A stretch of 64,000 nt of DNA, taken from contig CAVRBK010000062.1 of NCBI GenBank assembly GCA_963719025.1, forward strand, positions 57,650 to 121,649. The letters run 5' to 3'. Source of the stretch: Thiosocius sp963719025 (GTDB lineage Bacteria > Pseudomonadota > Gammaproteobacteria > Chromatiales > Chromatiaceae). The notes beneath the pieces were generated by a model. The model did no database searches and had not been told where the DNA came from. It was given only the letters and a program-made list of their open reading frames with translations. The position numbers and the translations under genes are program-made. Of the stretch, positions 47,243 to 56,149 are shown piece after piece (the first letter of the stretch is position 1; each line of letters opens with the position of its first letter).

Positions 47243-48157
47243 GTGAGCGAGGTCCGCCACTACGCTGTGCGCCGGGTCAACCCGTTCGAGGGTGTGCTCG
47301 AAGTGGTCGAGACGCACAATGCCCGGGCCTACAGTCCGAACGGCAATATCTGGCAGGTACAGGTCCTTGCACAGCGGCCCGACCACACCTGGCGCAGCTT
47401 CAGCCACGTCACACCGATCGAACAGTTCTTCAACTTCGGGTTGTGGGACAGCGAAGGCGGTCTGCAGAAGATCCCGGCCAACCCGGTGATGGACATCGGG
47501 GCGATGACGGCAGCGGCGGACGCGCTCACCCGGATACTGCCGGGTCTGCAGGAAAGGTTGCCGTTCGCACTGATCGACGACCACGAATGCTGGGCCACCG
47601 ACTATCGCGGTAACCCGGTTGCGTTGCTCGCGACCACCGAGAACCCGGAACACATCAGGGACATGCGGGTGCAGCGCTGGCAGGCCAGCCGCTTGGCCGA
47701 CCATGGTTTCCGGTCGCCTTCGCTCGAAGCGGCAGGCGTTCCGGCGGTCGGCCAACTGGGGCCTCGCCAGCATGCCGAACATCTGGAACGCCAGGTCCGC
47801 CAGTTGGGCCAGCACAAGACCTGGTTCCGCCGCCTGGCCGATGGCCGCGGCGAACGACTCGACCGCCGGGACGCAGGCCAGGCCATCGAGGCCGCACGCT
47901 TTCCATTGCTCGGCCTCAAGACCGATTGGCCGGACGAGCAGACCCGCGGCCTGGCCGCCGATTACCTTGACTGGCAGGCGCCGCGCCTGCTTATGTTGGC
48001 GGGAATCGACGACGATCAGCGGCGCACCCTGGAGAAGGCCGCCTGTCGCCAGGCCGAGGAACTCGCGGCAAGCTATCGCCTGATCCCGCGGATCATCGAC
48101 GCCAGCGCGGTCGAGGCGGCGCGGGTCGAGGCAAGACTGCGACGCGCGTCCATCTGA
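47243..48157 (+). CDS. Hypothetical protein, possible pair of compensating frameshifts
   Basis: A 304-residue soluble protein beginning with GTG: HYAVRRVNPFEGVLEVVETHNARAYS, then IWQVQVLAQRPDHTWRSFSH. The C-terminus has WPDEQTRGLAADYLDWQAPRLL. I recognise no named domain. Between about 47720 and 47790 the plus-one frame reads RRSANWGLASMPNIWNA, which looks more protein-like than the annotated frame's LGPRQHAEHLERQ. Two opposite indels would explain this. It ends the unit with the methyltransferase and the 66-residue protein. Confidence 0.65.
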   Translation: MSEVRHYAVRRVNPFEGVLEVVETHNARAYSPNGNIWQVQVLAQRPDHTWRSFSHVTPIEQFFNFGLWDSEGGLQKIPANPVMDIGAMTAAADALTRILPGLQERLPFALIDDHECWATDYRGNPVALLATTENPEHIRDMRVQRWQASRLADHGFRSPSLEAAGVPAVGQLGPRQHAEHLERQVRQLGQHKTWFRRLADGRGERLDRRDAGQAIEAARFPLLGLKTDWPDEQTRGLAADYLDWQAPRLLMLAGIDDDQRRTLEKAACRQAEELAASYRLIPRIIDASAVEAARVEARLRRASI

Positions 48158-48190
48158 AAAGCGATTCCGGTACAACAGGCAGCAAGGAAC

Positions 48191-48970
48191 ATGACACAAG
48201 CAAAGGACTGGCGAGTCGATACCGCCCCGCTGATTTTTTTCGCGGCCCTGGTCGCCACAAAGACCTATTACCTGGTCGGCTATATCGGCACCAGCACGCC
48301 ACTCTGGGAGGTACTGACCGACGCCGGGCAACGCACTGCGATGGGCCCTTCCGCCGGGTATTTTCTCGCCGGCGGGTTCTCGCATATCGCTTACTACGCG
48401 GTGTCACTGGCGTTTGATGCGCTGGTCTTTTACAGCCTGCTGGTGCGGCGCGCCGCAACTCATCGACCACAGGGATTCTGGGAGAACATCTTCCCCCTGG
48501 TCACGGTTTTCGTACCGGTTACCGGCTTCAGCCTGATGTTCCTTCCGCAGGTGCGCGCAATCATGCCTGGCTACCCGGCCGGATTTCTGCAGACCATGAA
48601 CGACTGGCTGCCGGTCTTCCCGTTCTATATGAACCTGAGCGGCCTGCTCATCGGCTTGTTCGGTGCAGCCTTCAGCATCTGGGCAATCGCCCACCTCAAG
48701 GCATCGTTCGGCCTGCGCACCGCGGTCCGCCAACTGGTCACCAGCGGCCCCTACCGGCGGATTCGTCATCCCCTGTATTTCGGCGAGATCATCCATGTTT
48801 TCGGCATCGTGATTCTTGCCGCAACGCCCGTGGCCCTGCTGCTGTTCGTCTTCGCAGTCGCATTGCAGGTGGTCCGGGCAAAGATCGAGGAACGCAAGTT
48901 CATGGCCAGCGTCCCCGAGTACGCGACGTTCCGCCGCAACACCGGCTTTCTCTGGCCCAAGCTGCGTTGA
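48191..48970 (+). CDS. Membrane methyltransferase-like protein, ICMT/PEMT superfamily
   Basis: A 259-residue protein with about six helices. The C-terminal third has the signature of isoprenylcysteine carboxyl methyltransferase-like proteins: VTSGPYRRIRHPLYFGEIIH (GPY-xxRHPxY) and KIEERKFMASVPEYATFRR. The N-terminal half (HIAYYAVSLAFDALVFYSL and others) is an extended membrane region not present in the shorter paralogue at 52137. Substrate unknown; bacterial members may methylate lipids, quinones or mercaptans. It has its own upstream gap of 33 bases. Confidence 0.8.
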   Translation: MTQAKDWRVDTAPLIFFAALVATKTYYLVGYIGTSTPLWEVLTDAGQRTAMGPSAGYFLAGGFSHIAYYAVSLAFDALVFYSLLVRRAATHRPQGFWENIFPLVTVFVPVTGFSLMFLPQVRAIMPGYPAGFLQTMNDWLPVFPFYMNLSGLLIGLFGAAFSIWAIAHLKASFGLRTAVRQLVTSGPYRRIRHPLYFGEIIHVFGIVILAATPVALLLFVFAVALQVVRAKIEERKFMASVPEYATFRRNTGFLWPKLR

Positions 48971-49132
48971 TCCGTTCGGCGCTGGATATGCCCGCTCGAG
49001 CCGCACCGCTCACCATTGCGTAGCAATGACGACACCGCTGTTGGTATGCTGGTCGGCAACAATACGACACAGCCGCTGAACATGCGCGTGCTGCCGTCTG
49101 TGCCGTAACATCGACGTCGAGGGACGATAACG

Positions 49133-49582
49133 GTGAAACTCGCGAAAGCCATCATCTCCACCCCAGTCACCAGGCCTGGCATGTTGATCGGTGAGGCCCT
49201 GCAGATCTGTGTCGACACATGGGCACCCGGACTGCCGTATGTTGGCAGCGACGGCGAGATCGCCGGACGCTTCTCGGTACGCCATACCTTTCTTGAGCTG
49301 AGTATTCCCAGCGATGTGGTCAAGGGCGCCCACCTGATTGGGCGGGACGCAAAAGGTATGGAGCACCCGACCGACCACTACGACGAGATCTTCAGCCGTA
49401 CGATCGATAGCCTGATAATTCCTGACATCTCCTGTCTGTCATCCAGCGCGCAGATCACCAAGGCCATGGCGCTGATGGAGAAGATGAACAGCTCGCATAT
49501 GTTCGTGGCCGATGACGGTCACTACCTCGGGGTGGTGACCCGCCTCGGGCTGACCCGTATCCTGCTGGAGGGGATGACATGA
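49133..49582 (+). CDS. CBS-domain protein coupled to the transporter gene
   Basis: A 149-residue protein made of a tandem CBS pair (Bateman module). Motif 1 lies around TRPGMLIGEALQICVDT and YVGSDGEIAGRFSVRHTF; motif 2 has SSSAQITKAMALMEKMNSSH and FVADDGHYLGVVTRLGLTRI. CBS pairs bind adenosyl nucleotides and gate transporters or enzymes. The GTG start at 49133 begins VKLAKAII. Its stop overlaps the transporter start as ATGA, so the two are produced together, and the CBS protein is probably a regulator of the transporter. That partnership is inference from coupling. Confidence 0.8.
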   Translation: MKLAKAIISTPVTRPGMLIGEALQICVDTWAPGLPYVGSDGEIAGRFSVRHTFLELSIPSDVVKGAHLIGRDAKGMEHPTDHYDEIFSRTIDSLIIPDISCLSSSAQITKAMALMEKMNSSHMFVADDGHYLGVVTRLGLTRILLEGMT

Positions 49583-50904
49583 CGGTCACCGCCAGTGCAA
49601 TCGACAGCAATATGCTGATCGCTGCCGGGGTGCTGCTCGCCGCCTACCTGCTGATCTTTACCGAGGTCATTCACCGCACCAGCGCGGCGATTCTCGGCGC
49701 CGTCTTCATGGTGATGATCGGCATGGCCTTCGGCTTTTACAGCCAGGAGGAGGCGCTGCACGCGATCGATGCCAATACCATCCTTCTGCTTGCCGCGATG
49801 ATGATGCTGGTCGCAATGTTGCGACCGACCGGTGCATTCGAATACACCGCGATTGTCATCGCACGGTTTTGCGCCCATGACCCACGCCTGCTGCTGGTCT
49901 ATCTCAGTCTCGCGGTCAGCGTCATCTCGATGTTCCTCGACAATGTCACGACCATCATCGTGTTTGCCCCGCTGACCGTGCTGATCGCGCGTATCCTGCA
50001 GCTCAATCCGCTCCCGTTCCTGATGTCCGAGGCCATACTGTCCAATGTCGGTGGCGCGTCCACCCTCGTGGGTGATCCGCCAAACCTGATGATCGGTAGC
50101 GCGGGGAACATCAGCTTCAACGATTTTCTGTTGCATATGGGACCGCCGATCGCGGTTGTGTGGGCGGTCACGGTGGTACTGATGCTGGTGCTTTTCCGCA
50201 AGCAGTTGAGCCCAGGCGAACACAGCCTCGATAGCGAAAACTTCGATCTGAAGCAGGCGATCAAGGATACGACCGCGCTGTGGCGGGTGCTCGCGGCACT
50301 CGGCCTGGTGGTGACGCTGTTCTTCGTCCACCATCAGCTGCATATCTTTCCGGCGTTCGCCGCCCTGATCGGCCTCGCCGCGGCCCTGATCCTGATAAGG
50401 CCGAAGCCGGATACCCTGTTCGGCGAGGTCAACTGGTCGGTGCTGATATTCTTTGTCGGCCTGTTCGTGATCGTCGGCGGCGTCGAGGCATCGGGCCTGC
50501 TCGACCTGCTCGGCGGACAACTGGCGCACATCGCCAACGAACCCGGCAAACTCCTGCTGGCCGGCCTGATCCTGATGTGGGTCGCGGCCGTCATGAGCGC
50601 GGTGATCGACAATATCCCGTTCACTGTTACCATGATCCCGATCATCGTCGGCCTGGAGGCACAGGGTGCCAACATCGCCCCACTTTGGTGGGCGCTGGCG
50701 ATAGGCGTCGGCCTGGGTGGAAACAGCACCCATGTCGGCGCGACAGCCAACCTGATCGCTGTCGCCGAGGCGGAGAAATGTGGCATCCCCGGAGCCAGGA
50801 TCACACCGCTGGCATGGATGCGCGTGGGTATACCGGCAACCCTGTTCGGCCTGAGCATCGCGAGCGTGCTGTACACCGTGTTCTTCGACTTCTTTCTGAC
50901 CTGA
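49579..50904 (+). CDS. ArsB/NhaD-type ion transporter (IT superfamily)
   Basis: A 441-residue membrane protein with about 11-12 helices. The paired re-entrant hairpin motifs are characteristic: AILSNVGGASTLVGDPPNLM in the first half and GVGLGGNSTHVGATANLIA in the second. MFLDNVTTIIVFAPLTVL and AVIDNIPFTVTMIP are the duplicated DN motifs. The family includes arsenite transporters, NhaD Na+/H+ antiporters and P protein; no arsRC neighbours are seen, so Na+/H+ antiport or anion transport is more likely. It is coupled to the CBS gene. Confidence 0.9.
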   Translation: MTVTASAIDSNMLIAAGVLLAAYLLIFTEVIHRTSAAILGAVFMVMIGMAFGFYSQEEALHAIDANTILLLAAMMMLVAMLRPTGAFEYTAIVIARFCAHDPRLLLVYLSLAVSVISMFLDNVTTIIVFAPLTVLIARILQLNPLPFLMSEAILSNVGGASTLVGDPPNLMIGSAGNISFNDFLLHMGPPIAVVWAVTVVLMLVLFRKQLSPGEHSLDSENFDLKQAIKDTTALWRVLAALGLVVTLFFVHHQLHIFPAFAALIGLAAALILIRPKPDTLFGEVNWSVLIFFVGLFVIVGGVEASGLLDLLGGQLAHIANEPGKLLLAGLILMWVAAVMSAVIDNIPFTVTMIPIIVGLEAQGANIAPLWWALAIGVGLGGNSTHVGATANLIAVAEAEKCGIPGARITPLAWMRVGIPATLFGLSIASVLYTVFFDFFLT

Positions 50905-51046
50905 ACGCGACCCAACACCGCCATCCCACGCGTCGCCGCACTATTCCCCGCCAAACAGTGGCGCAAAAAGTGTCGCCGAAAGCATTACACTTCGGCGTGT
51001 CGACAACCCGTGATCCTGACCACGCCTGACCCGTTGGAAGAAGACC

Positions 51047-52132
51047 TTGAGCGAACCGAATCTGCAGACCTACCATCACGACCAGGCCGCCCAGATGGGC
51101 ATACTGCTGGTCAACCTGGGCACGCCAGACGCGCCCGACCGTGCCTCTGTGCGGCGTTTTCTCAAGGAATTCCTCTGGGACCCGCGCGTCGTCGAAGTGC
51201 CCAGGCCGATCTGGTGGCTGGCCCTCAACGGCATCATCCTGAACACCCGGCCAAGCCGCTCGGCCAAGGCCTACCAGAAGGTCTGGACCGAGCAGGGCTC
51301 ACCGCTGATGGTGATCTCGCAGCAGCAACGCGATGCCCTGGCCGAGGCCATGGGCAGGCGCTTCGGATGCAACGTACCGATAGCGCTCGGCATGCGCTAC
51401 GGCAGCCCGTCGATCAAGTCGGCACTCGAGGAACTGCGCGACGCCGGGGTACGCCAGATCCTGGTGATGCCGCTGTATCCGCAATATTCGGCCACCACCA
51501 CGGCATCGATATTCGATGCGGTCACCGAGGAACTGCGCCACTGGCGCTGGCTGCCTGAGCTGCGCTTCATCAATCACTATCACGACAATCCCGCCTACAT
51601 CGCCGCACTGGCCGACAGCGTGCGACAGCACCGCGCAGAGTTCGGCACGGCTGACAGACTGCTGATGTCGTTCCACGGGATACCGGAGGAGTATTTCCAC
51701 AAGGGCGATCCCTACCACTGCGAGTGTCAGAAGACCGGCCGCCTGCTGGCCGAGTCGCTGAACCTTGCGGCCGACCAGTGGCAGCTCAGCTTCCAGTCAC
51801 GCCTGGGGCCGAAGCAGTGGCTGCACCCTTACACCGATCACACCCTGGAGGCCCTGGCCAAAGACGGCGTCAAATCGGTACAGGTGATGTGCCCGGGTTT
51901 CTCCGCCGACTGCCTGGAGACCCTCGAGGAGATCGCGATGGAAAACCGCGACGTGTTCCTCGAGGCCGGCGGCGAACGCTACGAGTACATCCCCTGCCTG
52001 AACGCCGATGCCGCGCATATCGAGATGCTCGCCTCGCTGGTCGAGCAGCACATGCAGGGCTGGGGCCCAGGCATCGAGGCGATCCGGCGACAGGTACTCG
52101 AACGCGCCCGGGCTGGCGGCGCCACCCAGTGA
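51047..52132 (+). CDS. hemH: Ferrochelatase
   Basis: A 361-residue protoporphyrin IX ferrochelatase. Key sequences are GILLVNLGTPDAPDRASVRR, ALGMRYGSPSI, MPLYPQYSATTTASIFD, LLMSFHGIPEEYFHKGDPY with the catalytic His, and the second metal-site segment HPYTDHTLEALAKDGV. Cys residues in CECQKTG do not form the animal-type cluster. It inserts Fe2+ to make protohaem, the last haem step, which fits the large number of cytochromes here. The TTG at 51047 gives MSEPNLQTYHH; no ATG is available before MGILLVNLG. Followed by the ICMT-like gene after 4 bases. Confidence 0.96.
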   Translation: MSEPNLQTYHHDQAAQMGILLVNLGTPDAPDRASVRRFLKEFLWDPRVVEVPRPIWWLALNGIILNTRPSRSAKAYQKVWTEQGSPLMVISQQQRDALAEAMGRRFGCNVPIALGMRYGSPSIKSALEELRDAGVRQILVMPLYPQYSATTTASIFDAVTEELRHWRWLPELRFINHYHDNPAYIAALADSVRQHRAEFGTADRLLMSFHGIPEEYFHKGDPYHCECQKTGRLLAESLNLAADQWQLSFQSRLGPKQWLHPYTDHTLEALAKDGVKSVQVMCPGFSADCLETLEEIAMENRDVFLEAGGERYEYIPCLNADAAHIEMLASLVEQHMQGWGPGIEAIRRQVLERARAGGATQ

Positions 52133-52136
52133 AACG

Positions 52137-52592
52137 ATGACGGCCCAACGCGAAAAATCGACCGTCAGCCATCTGCTGGTGGCGCTGCAGTTCACCGCGA
52201 TCGTGATCATCGCCTGGCCGTTCCTCGGCCCAGGCGCCGGACCGCGGGCCCTGGCTGGCGTATCGGTGCTCGGGATCATCGTCGGCCTGTACACCCTGGC
52301 GCACAACAAGCTCGGCAACTTCGGCATCTATCCGGAACCGATTCCGGACAGCGTGCTGGTCACCACCGGGCCGTACAACCGGATCCGCCACCCGATGTAC
52401 ACCAGCCTGCTGCTGTTCATGCTCGGCATCGCGCTGTACCGCCACGCCTGGCCCAACTACGTCGGCCTGCTGCTGCTGACGATCGCGATCTTCGGCAAGA
52501 TGCATCGCGAAGAGGCCCATCTGCACATCAGGTTCGAAGACTATTCGGACTACGTGAAACGCACCCATCGCCTGATACCGAAGATCTACTGA
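52137..52592 (+). CDS. Short ICMT-like membrane methyltransferase
   Basis: A 151-residue protein with four to five helices and the signature VTTGPYNRIRHPMYTSLLLF, then REEAHLHIRFEDYSDYVKR (E-x-L---F-xxY-xxY). Shorter than the paralogue at 48191. It begins 4 bases after hemH and ends 10 bases before the DUF971 gene, so the three are probably cotranscribed. The physiological substrate is unknown; such proteins are annotated as isoprenylcysteine or phospholipid methyltransferases by fold only. Confidence 0.85.
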   Translation: MTAQREKSTVSHLLVALQFTAIVIIAWPFLGPGAGPRALAGVSVLGIIVGLYTLAHNKLGNFGIYPEPIPDSVLVTTGPYNRIRHPMYTSLLLFMLGIALYRHAWPNYVGLLLLTIAIFGKMHREEAHLHIRFEDYSDYVKRTHRLIPKIY

Positions 52593-52602
52593 GCGAATCA
52601 CC

Positions 52603-52998
52603 ATGAGCGACACCCCCAAGCCGACCGACATCGTGCTGCACCAGCAGTCGCACTCGCTGGAGATCGCGTTCGATGACGGTGCGCGTTTCGACCTGCCCTG
52701 CGAATTGCTGCGAGTCTACTCACCCTCGGCCGAGGTACGCGGGCATTGGGGCCAGTACGCCAAGCTGCAGGTCGACAAGCAGGACGTGAACATCACCGAG
52801 ATCACCCCGGTCGGGGCCTACGCGGTCAAGATCGTCTTCGATGACGGCCACGACTCGGGCCTGTACGACTGGGCCTTTCTGTACGACCTGGGACGCCGCC
52901 AGTCACTGCACTGGAACGACTATCTGCAACGGCTGGCCGAGGCGGGGCACAAGCGGACGCCGCCGAGTTGGCAGTCCTCAGGCGATCAGGTCGAGTGA
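52603..52998 (+). CDS. DUF971 domain protein
   Basis: A 131-residue protein with the DUF971 / GBBH-like N-terminal fold. The family pattern is visible: HQQSHSLEIAFDDGARFDLP, CELLRVYSPSAEVRGH, VGAYAVKIVFDDGHDSGLYD and WAFLYDLG. The same fold is the N-terminal domain of gamma-butyrobetaine hydroxylase. DUF971 proteins are often linked to iron-sulfur cluster or Mrp/ApbC-related processes; the single Cys and His here do not prove metal binding. The gene overlaps the convergent SprA-type gene by 21 bases. Confidence 0.9.
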   Translation: MSDTPKPTDIVLHQQSHSLEIAFDDGARFDLPCELLRVYSPSAEVRGHWGQYAKLQVDKQDVNITEITPVGAYAVKIVFDDGHDSGLYDWAFLYDLGRRQSLHWNDYLQRLAEAGHKRTPPSWQSSGDQVE

Positions 52999-53589
52999 CG
53001 GCTGTTGCTGCTGCGCCACCTGTGCGGTTGCGGCAGCCCCCTGGTAGGCCTCTACCGCATCCTGCGAGCGCCGTGAGAACGCTTCCCCGGTCTGCGGCTC
53101 ACGCTCTTCCTGCTGCTGTTCGCGCAGGTCGGCACGTGCCTGGGCCTCGGCCTGGGAGGCCGCTGCGGCCACGGAGCGATCCTGCGCCGAAGGCTCTGCG
53201 GGAGCCAATGCCGCGGCCTTTACCGCCTGCATCTTGCGAATCGTCGCGGCCGGATCGCCGGACACCGCCGAGCTGTCGATCGAGACCTCGCCACCGGTCG
53301 CATACTGCTTGCCGTCGGGGCCACTTGCGTAGCTGAAATTCACCCCGCCGCGCACATGCGCACCGCCGGCGGCGACATGCGCCTGTTCGTGCTGCCGCAC
53401 CTCGCGATCGCGCTGCTTGAGATCCTGCAGTTCTTTGTATTCGCTGGATGTCGTGTCCCTGGTCGGGTCCGTCGGATTGACCGGGTCAAGTTCGGGACGC
53501 ATGGACGTACGCGACTCGCCGACATTCGACAGCGCCGATCGGCCAAACAGGGACAGATTTTTACCGGATACCAACATCGGGTCAGTCAA
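52978..53589 (-). CDS. SprA-related putative metalloprotease
   Basis: A 203-residue protein with the HExxH zinc-protease motif in VRQHEQAHVAAGGAHVRGG, followed by the typical FSYASGPDGKQYATGGEVSI. These match the putative metalloprotease family often called CJM1_0395/SprA-related. The N-terminal 55 residues and the C-terminal 70 (Gln/Ala-rich, QQQQEEREPQ and TAQVAQQQQ) are low-complexity. No signal peptide. Function in bacteria is unknown. Convergent with DUF971 and the last gene of the minus-strand run that begins at argG. Confidence 0.8.
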   Translation of the reverse strand: MTDPMLVSGKNLSLFGRSALSNVGESRTSMRPELDPVNPTDPTRDTTSSEYKELQDLKQRDREVRQHEQAHVAAGGAHVRGGVNFSYASGPDGKQYATGGEVSIDSSAVSGDPAATIRKMQAVKAAALAPAEPSAQDRSVAAAASQAEAQARADLREQQQEEREPQTGEAFSRRSQDAVEAYQGAAATAQVAQQQQPSLDLIA

Positions 53590-53754
53590 TCACCCACGAA
53601 TTCGATTCCCAAGCCGCGCTACACCTTTGGCGGCAGTCATGGACAAGTCTACTCCATCCTGCAGATTACCTTAGGAATCAATGGATTGGATTCAGCAGCC
53701 GAGACGCGGTGACGCCAACGGCAAACAGTGGGCCGACATTGCCGTCGGCCGCTA

Positions 53755-54318
53755 TCAGTCGAACCCGATGACGGCCTGCAGGCTGCGCCGCGCGGCGGCA
53801 TTCATCCCCGGGCGCCGCCGAGTCGACAGGATCACCACGCCGCGATAGTCCGCGGCACGCTGCAGCAGGTAGGACACCTCCTGGTTGGCATAGCGACTGT
53901 AGCTGGCCTGTAACGAGGTTCGCTTGCCGAACAACGCATCCGCTTCATCGAAGAACAGTACCCACCCGCCCCGATCCGCCAGGTCGAAGACCTGGTCCAG
54001 GTTCTTTTCCGTCTCACCGATGTAGCGCCCCCGCAGCGCCGGCACCGATACGGTCAGAACCCGCCGGTCGAGGCCCCGGGCTATCAGATGTGCGACCAGC
54101 AGTTTTTCTGCCGATGCACCGGCGCAAAACAGCAACTGTGCCGAGGACAGAGTGTTGCGCCGATACGCGCGCGGCGGGCGGGCCGTCATGCGCCTGCGCA
54201 GGCGCTCACTGAGCCGTCGCAACTCGTCGCGCAGCGGGTCGGCAAGCTCGAGATCTCTCCAGGCCAATTCTGCGGTGGCGCTGGTCAGAGACAATGGTTC
54301 GATCAGTGGGCGGCGCAT
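53755..54318 (-). CDS. Short AAA ATPase with degenerate P-loop
   Basis: A 187-residue AAA-type protein. The Walker A region is LLFCAGASAEKLLVAHLIA, where the usual GxxGxGKT lacks glycines and the K is displaced. The Walker B VLFFDEADALFGKR and the preceding RGRYIGETEKNLDQVF and the following YANQEVSYLLQRAADYRG are well conserved. These resemble the AAA ATPases of contractile injection systems and similar gene clusters, but here the P-loop is degraded, the arginine-finger lid is missing, and the protein ends early. It may be a relic or a non-hydrolytic subunit. It starts 18 bases after the CinA-like gene. Confidence 0.65.
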   Translation of the reverse strand: MRRPLIEPLSLTSATAELAWRDLELADPLRDELRRLSERLRRRMTARPPRAYRRNTLSSAQLLFCAGASAEKLLVAHLIARGLDRRVLTVSVPALRGRYIGETEKNLDQVFDLADRGGWVLFFDEADALFGKRTSLQASYSRYANQEVSYLLQRAADYRGVVILSTRRRPGMNAAARRSLQAVIGFD

Positions 54319-54336
54319 CCGGCGAACCTCCGTGAT

Positions 54337-55081
54337 TCAGTCGTCGAGCAGATCATAGGCGATCTGCCGGGCATCGAGGCCGGCGATCAGGGCGGTAAAC
54401 GGGGCATCGAGATCACCCTGCCCACGAAAGCCCAACTCGATCTGGAATTCCTCGCCCAGGCGCGGCAGGCTGAACAGCTTGGCCTCCGGAAAACGCTCGA
54501 CCAGCGTCTGCATCAGGTCCATCAGCGCCGTCTCGGTCACGCCGTGCACGCGCACCGCACGTTGCTGTTCAGCGGTACCACCGGCGGCGTAGTAATGGTC
54601 CATGCACCCAGCCCGCCATCGGGTGGGCCATGTCGGGAAACCCGGGCATGAAGTGGTGCCGGCGGATACTGAAGCCGGGGATACGGTTGTAGGGATTGGG
54701 GATCAGTTCGCTACCCTCGGGCAGCTCGGCCATCTTCACCCGATGCGGATAGGCCTCTGCGCCAAAGCGCGCCTCGATCTCGGCCACTGCGCCCGGGTGC
54801 GGCGCGAGCGATACGCCGGCCGCCGCCGCGGCACAGGCCCGGGTGTGGTCATCCGGTGTCGCACCGATGCCGCCGCAGGAAAATACCGGGGTCTGTTCGG
54901 CCATCGTACGCCGCAGTTCCTGGGTAAGATAAGCGGGGTCGTCCGGCAGAATGCGCAGCCACGCCACCCGATAGCCACGCTCACGCAGCATGCCGCCGAT
55001 CGCATCGAAGTGGCGATCGCGACGACGCCCATTGAGGATCTCGTCGCCAACCACCAGTATGCCGAAGGCCTCGCTGTGCAT
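54337..55081 (-). CDS. CinA/MoaB-like molybdopterin-binding-domain protein (one frameshift)
   Basis: About 248 residues after joining frames. FGILVVGDEILNGRRRDRHF, FSCGGIGATPDDHTRACAAA and PEGSELIPNPYNRIPGFSI match the N-terminal MoCF (molybdopterin-binding) domain of CinA. The C-terminal CinA amidase domain is absent, so this is a stand-alone domain as in many YfaY/CinA-N proteins. The frame changes near 54605 where MAGWV passes to DHYYAAGGTAEQQ. It is 5 bases after the TudS-type gene, in the same transcript as the AAA gene. Its ligand is presumably a nucleotide or cofactor. Confidence 0.8.
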
Positions 55082-55086
55082 AGCGG

Positions 55087-56103
55087 TCAGATCGTGTTTC
55101 GCCGGCCGAGTGATTCGGGATACGGATCCAGATACCACTGGCGATCGATGTAATCATCCGGATTGCGCCGGAAGTAGTGGCGCAACAGTTTCATCGGCAC
55201 CACCAGGGGCACCCCTTCGCGCCGATAGGCCTCGATGCTCTGCGCCAGTTCCTGCTTGTCACCACCGTCGATCCGCTCCTTGAGATAGCCCTGGATATGC
55301 TGCAGGGCGTTGACATGCCTTTTTCGACCGACCCGGCGTTTCAGCGCCGCCATGAACTCGGCCTCGTAGGCGTCTGCGACCTGCGCGAGATCGACACCCT
55401 TGAGGTGCGACAACAGGCGCCCCAGCCGTTTATAGGCCGCCTGCGAGTGCGCCATCACCATGTACTTGTGACGCGCATGAAAATCGATCAGCGACTGCGC
55501 GTCGATACCCGCTGCGCGCAGGCTCTGCCAGCGCCGGTAGGCGAACACCCGGTTGACGAAATTCTCACGCAGCATCGGATCGTTGAGCCGGCCTTCCTCC
55601 TCGCAGGGCAGGTTCGGCAGGCTCTGCATCAGCACCGCGGCATAGGCGCCGACGCCATTTTTCGATGCATAGCCATTCTCTGCATACAGCTTGACCCGCT
55701 CCATGCCACAACTCGGCGATTTGCTCATGAACACATAACCACTGACCGCCCCGAGTTCTCCTGCGGTGTTCAGCGCGAAGTCCTCGAGCGCTGCGGTCAC
55801 ATCGATGGAGGAATCCTGGACGCCGACGACGCGGACTTCACCCGGGGTGCCGACCAGGCGGATCGGCCGCCGCGGGGTACTCATACCGATCGCCACCTCG
55901 GGACAGATCGGCCGGTAGTCGACGTGCGCACCAAAGGACTCAACCAGCCAGCGGTTGCGCTTGGCACTGCCGTCGTAGCGGACCTTCTGGCCCATCAGGC
56001 AACTGCTGATGCCGATAAGGGGGCGTTGTCCGGCGTACTGCACAGCGCTTACCTCACTGGTGCAAGGCGGGTTTATTCTACGACATCGCTCCACCGCAGC
56101 CAT
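55087..56103 (-). CDS. TudS-type (DUF523) and DUF1722 fusion protein
   Basis: A 338-residue protein. The N-terminal DUF523 domain carries cysteines in GISSCLMGQKVRYDG, RPICPEV and SKSPSCGMERV, as in TudS 2-thiouracil desulfidases that bind a [4Fe-4S] cluster. The C-terminal DUF1722 (YbgA-like) domain includes FHARHKYMVMAHSQAAYKRL and LLRHYFRRNPDDYIDRQWYL. A GTG at about 56043 is an alternative start closer to the domain. YbgA is near the photolyase gene in E. coli, but none is seen here. Likely role: removing sulfur from modified nucleobases or metabolites, inferred from TudS. Confidence 0.82.
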   Translation of the reverse strand: MAAVERCRRINPPCTSEVSAVQYAGQRPLIGISSCLMGQKVRYDGSAKRNRWLVESFGAHVDYRPICPEVAIGMSTPRRPIRLVGTPGEVRVVGVQDSSIDVTAALEDFALNTAGELGAVSGYVFMSKSPSCGMERVKLYAENGYASKNGVGAYAAVLMQSLPNLPCEEEGRLNDPMLRENFVNRVFAYRRWQSLRAAGIDAQSLIDFHARHKYMVMAHSQAAYKRLGRLLSHLKGVDLAQVADAYEAEFMAALKRRVGRKRHVNALQHIQGYLKERIDGGDKQELAQSIEAYRREGVPLVVPMKLLRHYFRRNPDDYIDRQWYLDPYPESLGRRNTI

Positions 56104-56149
56104 GCATCACGCCGCCGGTGCAGATGCCCGAAAACACCGGGGTAAACTA

